Assembly (NCBI GenBank): GCA_015680685.1
Contig: MNCI01021461.1
Span: 660,784 to 724,783 of the forward strand
Source of the DNA: Gnetum montanum
Lineage: Eukaryota; Streptophyta; Gnetopsida; Gnetales; Gnetaceae
Direction: 5' to 3'
Length of the DNA stretch: 64,000 bases
The stretch's first letter is position 1; each line of letters starts with the position of its first letter. The translations under genes and the position numbers were made by a program. This document shows positions 35,940 to 47,572 of this stretch, one piece after another. Under the pieces are notes generated by a model. That model was not told the DNA's origin. It did no database searches and saw only the letters and a program-made list of their open reading frames with translations.

Positions 35940-36239
35940 ACTACTAGCCAATTTTTACCATATGAATTCCATTCTCATAGATTTGACCTTGTTTTTGGAC
36001 TTATATTGCATTGGTGACTTTCTTTCTCATCAATTGACTTTATATTGCCTCCACATAACTTTCTATTTTACCATGTTCACCTTATTTTCTCTTTTATGAC
36101 CCTTGATTGACCTTACATTTCCTTGGTTTAATCCCATTAGTCACTATCTATCTCTCATAACATTGGTTAGCCTTGTTTTTATTTCTAATTTTCATTGGAA
36201 TAACATATGGTTTCATGTTTACTAAATTAGGTGCCACTT
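35940..36239 (+). other. T/C-rich stretch before the reverse transcriptase
   Basis: Pyrimidine-rich DNA with a repeated ttgacctt phrase (35985, 36105 and 36165, with variants) runs up to tactaaattag at about 36220-36230, just before the polymerase frame. It resembles the branch point and acceptor end of an intron. Ogre elements are known to have an intron between protease and RT. Splicing here is only an inference. Confidence 0.4.
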
Positions 36240-37530
36240 AATGTGCTTATGATATGCAAGATTGAAGTATGGGAACTTAGAAGAAAATTGCCTTTCCTTT
36301 GAGCCTAAGTGGGCCTCATGATGATGTTGAACGATGTATTGATCTTGATTGTCTAGATCTTGAGCTTGAGAGTCTTTTCAACCACATAGCCTCAATTGAA
36401 AAACCTCTAGACTGACTTGCAAACCTAGTTAAAACCCTTGATTTAGAGGCTAGTGACATTACTAAAGACTCTTTGGCTAAGGTTTCTATCACAACACATA
36501 GTGGTAAGGAGAAAACTCTTAAACTATTTTCCTCGTTGGAACCTTAGTAGGCTCAAGACATCACCAAAGTCCTACAATATAACACTAAGGCTTTTCCTAG
36601 TCATATGAAGATATGCCAGGCTTAGATCCACATCCAGTCCCTCACAACATCATACTTGATCCTAGTAATAGACTAGTTAAGCAAGAAGTGAACAAGATTA
36701 GACTTGACTTGGCCTTTGTAGTTTGTGATGAGATCATAAAGCTATACTAAGCTAGTTTAATTAGGGCTATTGACTATTCAGAATGGTGTCCAACATGGTG
36801 GGAGTCCCTAAGAAAAATAGGAGTATCTACATTTGCATCGATTTTTGAGAACTAAATAAGGAAACCATCAAGGATGATTTTCCTTTACATAGTATTGACC
36901 AACTCATCAATACTATAGCTAGACATGCCTTATTATCCTTTATGGATGCATTCTCGAGATATAACTAGATTAGGATCAATCCAAAACATCAACTTAGCAC
37001 AACTTTTATGACCTCTTGGGGTATGTTTTACTATACCATGATTCCTTTAGCCTTAAGAATGTGAAAACAACCTATCAAAGAGCTATGATGTAAATTTTTA
37101 GTAAATACATGTTGGGTTTGCTTAATGATTATGTAGATAATATAGCTGTTAAGTTCAAAATGGTTAGTGACAATGGTAATGATGTAGACCTTGTGCTTAG
37201 GTGATTCCTTAAGTTTGAACTTAGACTTAATCCTAATAAGTATGCCTTTGGTGTCAAAATGGGTAAGATTCCTGGCTTTAAAGTATTAGAAGCAAGGACA
37301 CATGTCGATCCTGATAAGGTTAAGGCCATCTCCAACTTGGCAGCACTTGCTAAACCTAAGTAGCTTTAGGTATTACAAGGTAGATTAATGTTTATTCATG
37401 GGTTCATCACTAGGCTTATCGATAACTTACAATCCATGCAATACTTGCTTAAGAAAGGATTTCACTATGAGTGGACAACTCAATGTCAAGAAGCCTTTGA
37501 AAGCCTTAAGCAAGAGTTTACACAACTACC
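36240..37530 (+). pseudogene. Reverse transcriptase (element B), broken
   Basis: A connecting part (36240-36780) shared with element A leads to VGVPKKNRSIYICIDF and ELNKETIKDDFPLHSIDQLI (about 36800-36910). FMDAFSRYN-IRINPKHQLSTTFMTSWGMFYYTMIPLAL follows. The active site reads NDYVDNIAVK at about 37120-37150, so the second catalytic Asp of YVDD has become Asn. A frameshift lies near 37050-37100. Gypsy-type RT is beyond doubt from these blocks. Confidence 0.9.
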
Positions 37531-37539
37531 AATAGTATC

Positions 37540-37935
37540 TCCTCCATAAGATGGTAAACCATTTTATATCTACCTTGCCATCTCTGACACATCCATTACC
37601 TCTCTACTCTATCAAAAATGTGATGATGGAGAAAAAATTCCAATATGCTACCTTGGCCATGCATTAGTTGCCCATGAGACTCGATATTCTAAAGTGAAGA
37701 AGTATTGTCTAGCATTAGTTTTTTCATTGAAGAAATGGAGATACTACCTCTTTAGGAGCTAGGTCAATGTCATTTGCAAAGATAACATACTTAGAGCTAT
37801 AACGACCAATATCTATAAGAGTAGCCATATAGCTGAATGGAAAGCCATAACAGTAGATTTTAACCTCCAGCATGTCTCTCAATCCTCAACCAAAGGTCAA
37901 ACTATAGTCGTATAGCTTACTGTCTCACTTGTTGA
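37540..37935 (+). pseudogene. RNase H 1, gypsy type (element B)
   Basis: KPFYIYLAISDTSITSLLYQ (37555-37615), GEKIPICYLGHALVAHETRYSKVKKYCLALVFSLKKWRYYLF and AITTNIYKSSHIAEWKAI correspond to the RNase H fold that follows RT in Ty3/gypsy elements. The usual first Asp block is SDTSI here. The frame is fairly well kept, with one stop in the middle. Confidence 0.75.
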
Positions 37936-38009
37936 TGACCAAGCAACTATAGATCTAGGTTTCCTAATGAACATGTTAACACCATGATCCAAGTGCTTGA
38001 GGGTTATGA

Positions 38010-38400
38010 TGTGGTCATGCACTTTGATGAAGCTTCAAATAACCATGGGGCCAGTGTTGCTACCATCATAACATTTCCATCTGGTAAAATCTAATTCTTT
38101 GCCTACTATTTTGAGTTTTCGTGCACTAATAACATAGTAGAATATGAGGGTTTGATCAGAGGAATGATGGTAGCTTGTGACCTAGGGATTAAGCATTTGA
38201 TAAACAAAGGTGATTCACAACTTGTGGTTAACTAGATAACTAAATTTTATGCATGCAAAGCCAAACATTTACAACCTTAGTATGACTTAGAAAAGTAATT
38301 GTTACAACAATTTGTAGACATTGATATCTAGCATATACCCTGAAATGAGGATGCTATAGCTAATGCCATTTCAATTCTACCCCTTAGTGTTACACTAGAT
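38010..38400 (+). pseudogene. RNase H 2, archaeal-type extra domain (element B)
   Basis: A second RNase H follows directly: MHFDEASNNHGASVATII (usual FDGAS..G.G), FEFSCTNNIVEYEGLIRGMMVACDLGI and GDSQLVVN (about 38210-38232). The TNN-AEYEAL and GDS-LVV phrases are typical of the plant/archaeal RNase H type. In plants, Ty3/gypsy elements of the Tat lineage are known to have acquired such an additional domain between RNase H and integrase. This is the strongest single argument that B, and through its close similarity A and H, belong to Tat. Confidence 0.8.
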
Positions 38401-38639
38401 GTGTTTAGTAAGTTGTCCACCTTAACTATGGACTATGCTACATCCATCATGTAGAGTACTGAGGACACCTTAGTGGTCATAGTTCATACTAGTCCTATAA
38501 AGGAGTGGTACGATGATATCAAGTTTTTTCTTATGCATGGTCAATCCTCATAAGGCCTAAATATTGCTCAAAAGGACATTGTATGTAAATGATAGAAGTA
38601 GTATGTCATTGTAGGTGATAACACATTATGTCAATGATC

Positions 38640-39745
38640 CTACGATGGTGTATTATTAAAGTTCTTGGGTAAAACCAAAGCTAGAATAGTCCTAGAGGAG
38701 CTTCATGAAGGTTTTTTTAGGCGATATATAGGACCTAAAGCCATGGGAGATAATATTAGATGGTTAGTCTATTACTAGCTTAGTATGGAAGGTGATTGCC
38801 TATAGAAGGTTAAGCATTATGACACATGCCAATGACATAGAAACCTTATACATGTACTATTGACTGAGTTGCACACCACTTAGATAACTTGGCCATTTTA
38901 ACAATGGGGATTGGATATCATTGGGCCTATCATGCCTAAGTCTTTTTTAGGGCATAGCTTCATCATTACTACAACAAAATACTTTACTAAGTGATTTGAA
39001 GTCATCCCCTTAAGGGAGACTACATCTGAACAAGTCTAAAAATTTAACTTGGATAACATTGTAGCCCATTTTGGCATACCCATGACCATAGTTACAAACA
39101 ATGAACCATAATTTAGTAGCCAAATAACTAAAGATTTCATTCATGAACTAGGCATTAAACATTCTTTCTCGTTGCCTTATTACCCTCAAGCCAATGGACA
39201 AGCAAACCCAAGAAACAAGGCTATCATCGACTTACTCAAAAAGATGTTCAACAATAACAAGCACAAATGGCATGAGTAGCTTGCCCATGTAGTATGGGCC
39301 AATAGAATGACCTATCACATGGCAACTGGTGTAATCCCTTATAAATTGGTTTATGATTCTAAAGTTGTTTTACCTTTTGAATTACATGTGTTATCACTCT
39401 GAGTAGCCATGAAAGACTTCACCAATGATGGAAAAATAAGGAGTTGTGGATAACGACCCTAGATTTAGTGGAGGAGCAATGTATGTAGGTGCTTACTCAC
39501 ATTGAAAAATATCAAAAGAGATAAAAATGGCAACACCACCATGATTTAACCATGTGAAAAATTAAGGAAGGTCACCTATTCCTCAAAGCCATCTATGAGC
39601 ATGCAGAAAAATCCTCAGGAAACTAGAAAGGATCCTTCCTTGTCACCAGTGCCTATGATAATAGAGTATTTAGGATATTAGACATGGATGGGAATGAGTT
39701 AACCAATTCGATTAATCACTCCTATCTAAAGTCATATTACATGTA
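38640..39745 (+). pseudogene. Integrase (element B), broken
   Basis: The zinc-binding part lies at about 38690-38850 (LEELHEGFFRRYIGPKAMGDNI, KHYDTCQ). Core motifs are WGLDIIGPI (38905, first Asp), VAHFGIPMTIVTNNEP (about 39075-39107, where the second Asp of the usual DNG is Asn) and YYPQANGQANPRNKAIIDLLKKM (about 39180-39245, where the catalytic Glu is Asn). The C-terminus reads GSFLVTSAYDNRVFRILDMDGNELTN and ends in TAG at about 39745. All but one catalytic residue are gone. Confidence 0.9.
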
Positions 39746-39784
39746 GCTAACAATAACCAACAAGAGAGACTACTTTCTATGGTG

Positions 39785-39910
39785 TACCATGGCCTCAGAA
39801 TAATGAAACCACTGCCTATCAAGGCCTTAAATTGGCACCATGGTTCAGTAAGACCTTAAATTGGCACCACAACCTACTAGGGCCTGAAACTAGCAACACT
39901 GGTAAACCTT
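39785..39910. repeat. Three units around ggccttaaattggcacca
   Basis: Three imperfect copies of about 30-40 bases lie just after the integrase stop. The inverted form of the same phrase is in the spacer of element A (2405-2475), in the same orientation relative to RT. Confidence 0.75.
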
Positions 39911-40259
39911 GATGACTAGATCTACTGCACTTTTCTACATAGCCTTATGTATTTCATTGTAACAACATGATTTATTTACTTGGTTTTACTGTCCTCTTAA
40001 AGTTATATTTGCACGATGAAGTCTTGGACCATCGTAAGGGTGCAACTTATTATGGCAACAAGTCACTATGTAACCTTGATGTGAAAGCTTTGGTAAGTTT
40101 GTACTACTTTGTCAAGAGTGCCTATATCATTTTCCCTCCATTTAGTACCACTGCTTGAGCCTAGCCCAATTATAACCTTCCATACCTTGAAGTACAATGT
40201 TGACCTATGTTTGCCACTCATACACTATAGCCATATGATATCTCTCTATCATGCTTCAT

Positions 40260-40430
40260 CCTCAAGTCCACTTGAATGTAACACATTTCATTTAGTGGAA
40301 AGGTACAAAGTCCACCAAACATAACACATCTTGTTTAGTGGGAAAACCATTAAGTCCATCGAGTGTAATGCATCTCACTTAATGGGAAACCCACAAAGTT
40401 TATTGAGTGTAACACAAATTACTCAATACG
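40260..40430 (+). repeat. About three and a half tandem units of about 57 bp
   Basis: Units have the theme aagtccaycgagtgtaacaca, tctcrtttagtgggaaa and acc. Their starts are near 40263, 40305, 40350 and 40397. They lie in the non-coding region between integrase and polypurine tract of element B. Confidence 0.75.
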
Positions 40431-40881
40431 AAAATTATATCAAACTAGCATTAGCAATGAAACCTAATGGAGGTTTCATCCCACAAAAAAAGGACAAAAA
40501 ATAAAAAGAAGAAGGGGGAAAGCAAACTTCCAAGAAGCCAAATGGCTAGTGAAGCCTCAAATCCTAATGAAAAAAGAAACCTTGGAGTGAAGTGATTTGA
40601 CTCTCAAACCTATTTGCTGAGTGACCAATACTTCAAAACATGTCAATACCATGATATAGCCATGATGACACATTTGGAATGCATTGTTAGCCCTCATGAC
40701 TATCTTTCTATGACCTCATTACTATTTTCTCATCATAGCCTTATCTCATCATCACAAGCACTTTTGGGCATGGCTTGACACTATTGGATTAGGTGCAAAG
40801 AGGGAACATTGGTGATGGACTTGCAATGGTGTTTTTTATTCTTTGTTGATGTCTCTCAAGTAAATCCTCTAGATATCAATA

Positions 40882-40891
40882 AAGAGGGGGC
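40882..40891 (+). other. Polypurine tract (element B)
   Basis: aaagaggggg stands immediately before the point where homology to the 5' LTR begins. It is the expected primer for plus-strand synthesis and supports 40893 as the 3' LTR start. Confidence 0.75.
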
Positions 40892-41461
40892 AATTAAACA
40901 CCACTAAAATTTCATGTTGCAAGCTTCATTTTCTAACTTGGGGCAAGGACTCATTGTAAATTTGAGATATGTAGTCCATGATCTATAATCTTGCATACTT
41001 AAACTTTTTGGAGCCCAAAATGCTTCAAAAGTTGTTATTTCCTTATTTACCAAGTTGAAATAGGTACCCCATGTCAATATATGGGCTAGGGAAGGACAAA
41101 AATGACTTTGAAATGTCCAAAAGTGGCATTCTCATGAGTTTTTGTAGGGGCATAGCCCCAACCACGTTGGAGCCATTTCCATTAGTCATTGTAACTACAC
41201 TTTCAATAGTCACAGTAGCTACAACTAGTGATGGGATTGTTGGAATTTCCAATTTTCCAACAACACCTAGTGTAGTCATTCAAAGTCAACAATGGCCAAC
41301 ATTCACCACCAAGCATAGCACTTTTCAATGGATCACACCATTTTTGCAATTCCTAAACCTTGTCCTATTTTCCAACACCTTCAATTTAGTCACAAAGGCC
41401 TATTTGCTATTTATATTAAATGGATAGGCTTCATGGATAAAGTTAATTTTGGATTCATCAC

Positions 41462-41650
41462 AAATGGCAACTACATTAGTAGTTAGTGAACTATGTTGAG
41501 AGAACTACATTGATAGTTGTTAGCAAACTACACTAGAAGTAGTCAGTGGACTATGTTGAGCAGACTACGCTAACAGTAGTTAGCAAACTACATTGATAAT
41601 AGTTTGTAAACTATGCTAATAGTAGTCAATGGACTACACTGATAGTAGTG
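41462..41650. repeat. GTAGT/ACTAC short repeats in U3 of 3' LTR (element B)
   Basis: Seven or so degenerate units match the cluster at 21130-21330, about 90 bases upstream of the TATA box. The phrase ggactacactgat (about 41631) is found identically in the tandem array (about 33274). Confidence 0.8.
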
Positions 41651-41732
41651 ACCATTGTAAATCCATAATTTATGACAATCTATCAGCAATCAATGGTAGT
41701 CAACGACATACCCAAAAATGGAAATCCTAACC

Positions 41733-41741
41733 CTATAAAAA
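41733..41741 (+). promoter_or_regulatory. TATA box of 3' LTR (element B)
   Basis: ctataaaaa in a cctaaccctataaaaacc context. The corresponding site in the 5' LTR has one substitution. Confidence 0.55.
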
Positions 41742-42508
41742 CCTAATGTTAACACCATTTTTAGGTTTCAAATTTTGACATTTTTAACATCCCATATAGT
41801 AGTTCTGAATACTTGGCATTTTGAGCACTTAGCATCATTTTCCACAACCATTGACAGTAATACCATTTTCCATTTCTAGCCATCAAAGCCCATTGCAACC
41901 ATTACAACCTCACCTGGTAGTGCTGTTTGATAGTAGAAATTAGGATAATGCTAGGAATAGAGACTCTTATGTAGTATCCATGGTTTCAAACATGAAATAT
42001 CAACCCCATTTCTAATGTTGTAGACTTGGTGGAAACCGATAGAAAGTTATAGTAAACTAAAATTGGGAAGAAACTGGATCGTGGAAGCAACCTTCTCCAA
42101 TGGACTTCAAGCTTTGGCAAGTAACTTCCTGTGCCCTTGACATTAACTTGTATAGCACAAAACAAATTATTTTATATCTTTTATATAAATTTTGGTTGTT
42201 TATCCTGTGGAAGTTTTCATTTCTATTTTCATTTTTGCATTTATTTTTATAACTATAATTTTCCTTCCATTTCCATCTGATCAATTCCATCTACATTTTC
42301 ATTTTCATTTTTTCATTTCATCTGTAATTGCATCTACATTTCCACAACCATTTTCATTTACATTCTGTAAGTCCCTAGGTGATTAGCAAGATTGTCCAAG
42401 GTATCCTAAAGCCCATTTTTTGGAGGCCCTTGGGATTCAGGGTTAAGATTGTTCTGATGCTTAGATTTTTTGGTTTTCCCATTCCAGCAACTGAGATTTC
42501 TAGCATCA

Positions 42509-44649
42509 GTAATAAACTTACATTATTGGCATCATGAATCATGGAAAAGAATTTTATTGTTCAATACATCCATTCCCATGAAACAAAACCTAGAAAAGAG
42601 GGGTTAAAGTAATAAGAGAATAATTATAGCACTAAGCATAATGAAATACAAGCACAAATAAGATGAATCTATGGGAATATGCCATGATCAAACCTTGAAG
42701 CATGAATAGTTAATAATCACATAAGTAGAAGATCAATCAAGTGTCTTATGTAATGCAACCCTCATCATCACTTCGAGATAAGCTTTAGCTTACTTGCATG
42801 TAATGCAAATTCACCAATGATTTACAAGTAGATACTTCTCAAAGAAGGCATCTATCTTTCATGTCCTTGTGAAACTTGTTGATGAGACACTTGTTAACTC
42901 CCAACAACCTATAAGACATTAGCATCAAAAATAAGCTTTTTTCCTTGGATGACCGACTTCCATCCTTCACGTTGCTTGATTGACTTCTTGTGACACACAA
43001 CCATTAACAAGAGTGAAAATGAAAGATGGATGTAAAAGAAAGGATGATAGTGAAACATCACTAAATTTCTAGCCAATCATTTAATTATCTTACGGAGCAC
43101 ATGGGCACATCCTATACCCCATGAGAAATTTTCTACCACATCCTTTCACTAAGACTCATTCATACAATAGGGATCAATCTTCAAGTCTCCATTCCAAGTA
43201 CCAGGTTACACCTGCCATTGCCAATGCCATCTAGCCTTGATTGTTCTATGGTTGAACCATTACTGAAATAAAATTAATGTAATGTGTTACTAAATATCAA
43301 AATTCAAGATTCTAGTTTGGTTCTTCTTTATTCATGCATGTATGTACAAAAGACTTCCTAAGTTTTGCTCTACTAGAAACCTCTCATTAATCCACTTACT
43401 TGTGCTACCTAATTCCATATCCCAACAAGAATCATAATATCATGACCAAAAAAAGAAACATTTTTGGGTTTGTATGTGATCAAGGCATGGATTTAGGATG
43501 ATGATTGTTGACCCTTGAAATAAATGATTAGGGACTTGGATGGAGGTAGTAATTGACATTCCCAAGGTTCACTAAGAGAGAGACTTTTAGGCCTTCATGG
43601 CCAAGGGTAGGGATGAGCAAGAGATTATTTTAGATTATGGCATTTTGAAAAGTCAAGTGATCTAGGTAATATTTTAAACATGAGAAAGGCTTACATAGAA
43701 ATGGGTTAAACCACTAGTTTGATTTTAATGTGAGAAACTATAAGATTGATTTAGATGATAAATGTGTCAATATTCATGGAGCAATAAGCATGAAATTACA
43801 TAACTCTTTCCATCATCTCTTCTCTTTTTTTCCTATCTCTCTTTTTTGTATTTTTCTTTTTTTTCTTTTGCATTCATATATTTCATCTTTTCATTCATTA
43901 TTTTTTCATCATATATAGTTTTCTTTTGATCTCTTCATAGGAAGAGAGTTTTTTATAGCACACGAAAATCATGGGAATTTGATTAGAGCACTAGATCACC
44001 ACTTGGAGTCTTCAACTTACATGAACATGAAAATTCATCTTCCACCACATGGCATACATAGGTTCATGAAATCATAAATCTCTTCTGACTAGGATCTCCA
44101 AGCAAGGCAACATGTGCACCTTGGTCCAATCACACTGATTAGACCCATATGGTGATTATAAGAGCCCTCAATGATATACTTTCCAATGACTAGAAACTCT
44201 TCCAGAATTTTGGAGCTCACACCCTAAAGTGTAGACCCATCACCTATCCATGATTCCAGTAGCATTAGCTTCAATAGATCCTAGTGTAAGTCCTAGCTCC
44301 CTATTGAATCTAAGCTTAGTTCACCAATGATGGATAGAGGAAAAGTGGATGAATGAATTTTATTGCATGGATGTTCCATTAATTGAAGCTTCACTTTAGA
44401 TTGATTGGGCATACTTGTAGCATCATTGTATCTACAATTCACTCATTCACCATTGGCTTATTAGATGAGCATTCATAAAGCACATTAACTGATTTTTCCA
44501 TACATACAAACAAAATCACCTAAATGAAAAGAAAATATCATGATTAATTATTTGTTAAATTCAAAAAGTATAAAATTCTAACCATACACATTAATCTTTA
44601 TTCAATGTACAAATAAAAATAGTAGGAAAATAAAATTTTGACATGGCAT
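42509..44649. other. Unassigned region between elements B and E
   Basis: About 2.1 kb without a convincing gene on either strand. A T-rich tract (43775-43925) resembles the tracts downstream of the Athila integrase in C and D, so part of this may be the 3' end of another plus-strand Athila remnant. I see no LTR ends, primer site or polymerase motif here. Confidence 0.4.
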
Positions 44650-45420
44650 GAAGGATTTGTTTCTTACAACTGATCCATGTTTATTACCGAGAAGACCCCT
44701 AAGTATTAAATTGAACTTTAGGCATGCTCAAAGGTGGAAGATGTTTATCATAATACCAAGTGTTTCCCATCAAGTGTTCCATCTAACTTTGTTAAATGGC
44801 ACATGTGTATAGTGCAATAGGACTGAGAAGGATCACAAGGTATTTTCTTATAGTTTATTCTTCTAGTGTCATCCCTTCTATCAATCTTGAGGTGAAGGTT
44901 TGGGAAAAGGAACCTAGCATTTTCCATGCTTAATGAGGCTTTTCCCATGTCAATAGGAAGATATTTTTTCATCTTGTTTTATGATTTGAGCATTAGGAAA
45001 TCAGTAGAATATGATCAACCTACAACAATAGTCATCACATTACATACCTATCCCATAGGACATGTGTATGATTGATTTGCCAACTCCAATTAAATGTTAG
45101 TTTCTTTAATAGAAGAAAGCTTCCAATCAAGATACTGTTACAATGAAACCATATTGACTTCTAAACTATAGTCCAAGATAGCTATATAATGCAATTTTTA
45201 CTAATTTTGATCTCTACCATGGGACATCCATGTATTAATTACTTTTCAAGTAGATATCCTTCTTTGACTACCCACATAGCCACTATAGACATAGAGATGG
45301 TGATAACATTGCCATTGTGTATCATCATGTTACCTCTACTAGACACAATAATGGAACTTAGCTTTGAAATAGATACTATAGTTGAATTATGATTAGGAAA
45401 TTTTATCAAGATGTCCTAAG
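44650..45420 (-). pseudogene. Possible protease region (element E)
   Basis: Open pieces are visible on the minus strand, for example DMGKASLSMENARFLFPNL (44930-44880) and PNHNSTIVSISKLSSIIV (about 45390-45340). Position after gag suggests protease or the protease-RT linker. I cannot identify the catalytic motif, so this is mainly an inference from order. Confidence 0.3.
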
Positions 45421-47572
45421 TGTGGACTTTTGTCTAGCGTGAATAATTTTCCTTTTCACAAGGTGAAGAGGGTGAAGTAGACCTAGCCCTGTAGTTTTCA
45501 TGTCTACACTTATGGTAGAATTTCTTATTGTAGGGCCTTAAACTCCCCCTACAACCAAAGTGATAGATGATTGGTAATATTTTCTAGATGCATGGATAGA
45601 AGTGGGATCATTATAGTGGGAAATATTACATGATTTGGCCTTCTTTGATAATGCCTGATTTGATATTCCACCTTGCATGAAACTAGGATGTAGAAGTTGT
45701 TGTTGTTGCTGGGAAGCTTAAATAGTAGGATTATTTGAAGTAGTTATGTATTGTTGAGGTATCATTATTGGGTATCAATGAGTACCTTCTTGTGCACAAT
45801 GAAAGTAAGGATTGCATAAAGGCATCATTTGTTACTGCACCAAAGCTAGGAGATTCCATGGAGTAGTACCCCAAGGATTTGGAGCCTACCACTGTTGGTA
45901 TTCCTACATGGGCTATATATATGTACCATCATGATAGTATGAATGAGCTAGGTATAGAGTTCTCCTTTTTTGTCTCCTAATGAATTTAGGATTTAAAGGT
46001 ATTCTAGATCGTTCCATCTCACCAATCATGTGAGCAATGACTAGGTAACACTGAGAATCATGAGAGTTTACATAGTACTCATAAAAACCCTTATCATTAG
46101 AGGATGAGGAAACCTCATTTGAGTCTTCTTGAATGCTTTTACAATGAGAGACCTTCCCTTTACCTTTTCCATCATACCTCTTTCAATTTTCATGTGGTGA
46201 TACTACCTTAGTTATAGCTTCAACCACTTTACTCTTAATATTCTTGAAATTAGTGGTAATCTTTTCATCCATCATGTTTCAAACTCAGTCCAAATGATGG
46301 GCCAAGTCCATCAAGGTCTAATTTATTTTGATCTAATATTGTGTTAGGGCCTTAATTGTAGTGGGAGGTTTAGTAGTTCCTTCAATGTTTTTGACATCCT
46401 ATCTATGTGATGGATCACAATTATACTCCTTAGTTGATTGTTACTTTCACCATTCACCTTCCATGCTAGCAATGATATCTAAAATTGCTTTAATTTGGGC
46501 CACTAAATGTTTGTGTACCTAGCCTATCATGTACATGTACATGTGCTCTCTTCTATCCTACCTTACCCTTTCTACAATGTGCATTAAGTGCTTCCTTTGG
46601 CTAAAACCATGGTTCAAATAATGGTGAGCAACTTTCATGTACCATTCTAGGCAATGTTAAGAGGTTCATAGACTCCTTGCCTCCATCCTACCATCTTCTT
46701 TCGAATGTTTAAACTTCAGGCATAGGTCTAAAATTTTTTATAGAAGAATCACATCTACCCACCTTTGAATTAATTTGGAAGGTAAGGATTTATACCAAGT
46801 TTTTGCATCCTCGATTAAGGTGTAGGGAAACAACCACAACTTCTACCAATCACTCGTGGTTTCTTGGAGATAGCAAGCATGTAAAGGATTGCATACAAAG
46901 TTGGGGATCATTGTTGGTATATCCTCTATATGTTGTTGTTACATCGTCCATGTTGATCCATTTGATTCTATTGTCATAAACATGCTTCCATGAAATGTAT
47001 ACAACTTTTGTTAACTCATGATAATCATCCTAGTTAAACAACAAGGAATCATCATCACCACCAATAGGTCCAGATAAATGCAAATGATGGAACTTGGAAA
47101 GGAGACCAAGAATTCAATTTTGGTCTATAAATAGAATAAAGCTACCTAACCATGAGCCTTCATGATGAAGTAAACCTTTGCAATTCTTTTCTACTTTAGC
47201 TTCCTACTCTCCATTTAAATGATCAAATAAAAAGCTATGGTTGACTTGTTCCTCTACCATTCAATCCTAAAGATATTACATGTACAAAGGCTCATAATCA
47301 TCAAAAATGGATTCATGAGCTTTGTAAAATGTGCATTTATCCTCTAGTCCTATGTTGATTAAAGCATCTTTGAGATTAATTAGTGCAACAACAACTAGAT
47401 CCTAAGAGAACCAGCCATGAACATCTCTTCACCTTCATTGCTTATCTTGATGATAAGCCAATATAATCAATAGAAGGATCTTATAATTTGAATCCTCAAA
47501 GGTGAAAAAAGCCCTTCATCCTTTTAATGCATTACTAGAGATTGTTAGTGGGATCTTAGTGTTATCTACCAT
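45420..47572 (-). pseudogene. gag (element E), main part after the copia insertion
   Basis: The start lies at 52947 (MNKMV). After the element F insertion the frame continues from 47567 as DNTKIPLTISSNALKG. The capsid part at about 46900-46700 reads NFVCNPLHACYLQETTSDW, LWLFPYTLIEDAKTWYKSLPSKLI, the typical Athila gag phrase (P-L..AK.WY..LP). Towards the C-terminus there is a Gln-rich stretch (about 45720-45690). Stops and shifts are common. Removing F and one copy of ACCAT makes the first codons contiguous. Confidence 0.8.

Larger units (their letters stand above)
20473..42508 (+). mobile_element. Element B: 22-kb Tat/Ogre-like Ty3/gypsy retrotransposon
   Basis: Two related direct repeats of about 1.7 and 1.6 kb (20473-22173, 40893-42508) enclose gag (22521-24600), protease (25166-26124), an antisense intron-bearing gene remnant (31760 to 26799), a tandem array (32140-35900), RT (36240-37530), gypsy RNase H, a second RNase H of the type known from plant Tat elements, integrase (38640-39745) and a polypurine tract (40882-40891). 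The second RNase H and the large size fit the Tat/Ogre branch. The LTRs differ at roughly a fifth of positions in a stretch compared by eye, so the insertion is old. No clean target duplication is seen. Part of the inner 10 kb could be a later insertion, but element A shares the gag-spacer-RT order. Confidence 0.75.
40893..42508 (+). mobile_element. 3' LTR of element B (about 1.6 kb)
   Basis: It starts directly after the polypurine tract and aligns with 20473-22173 to the ending ttctagcatca. The usual TG start is decayed. The TATA box ctataaaaa is intact at 41733-41741. The sequence after 42508 no longer matches the internal region of the element. Confidence 0.75.

Noticed and set aside
42509-44649. 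Possible 3' LTR of element E
   Set aside because: I could not find the ending TGATAGGGG (plus-strand view), a minus-strand TATA box at the right spacing, or a polypurine tract here.
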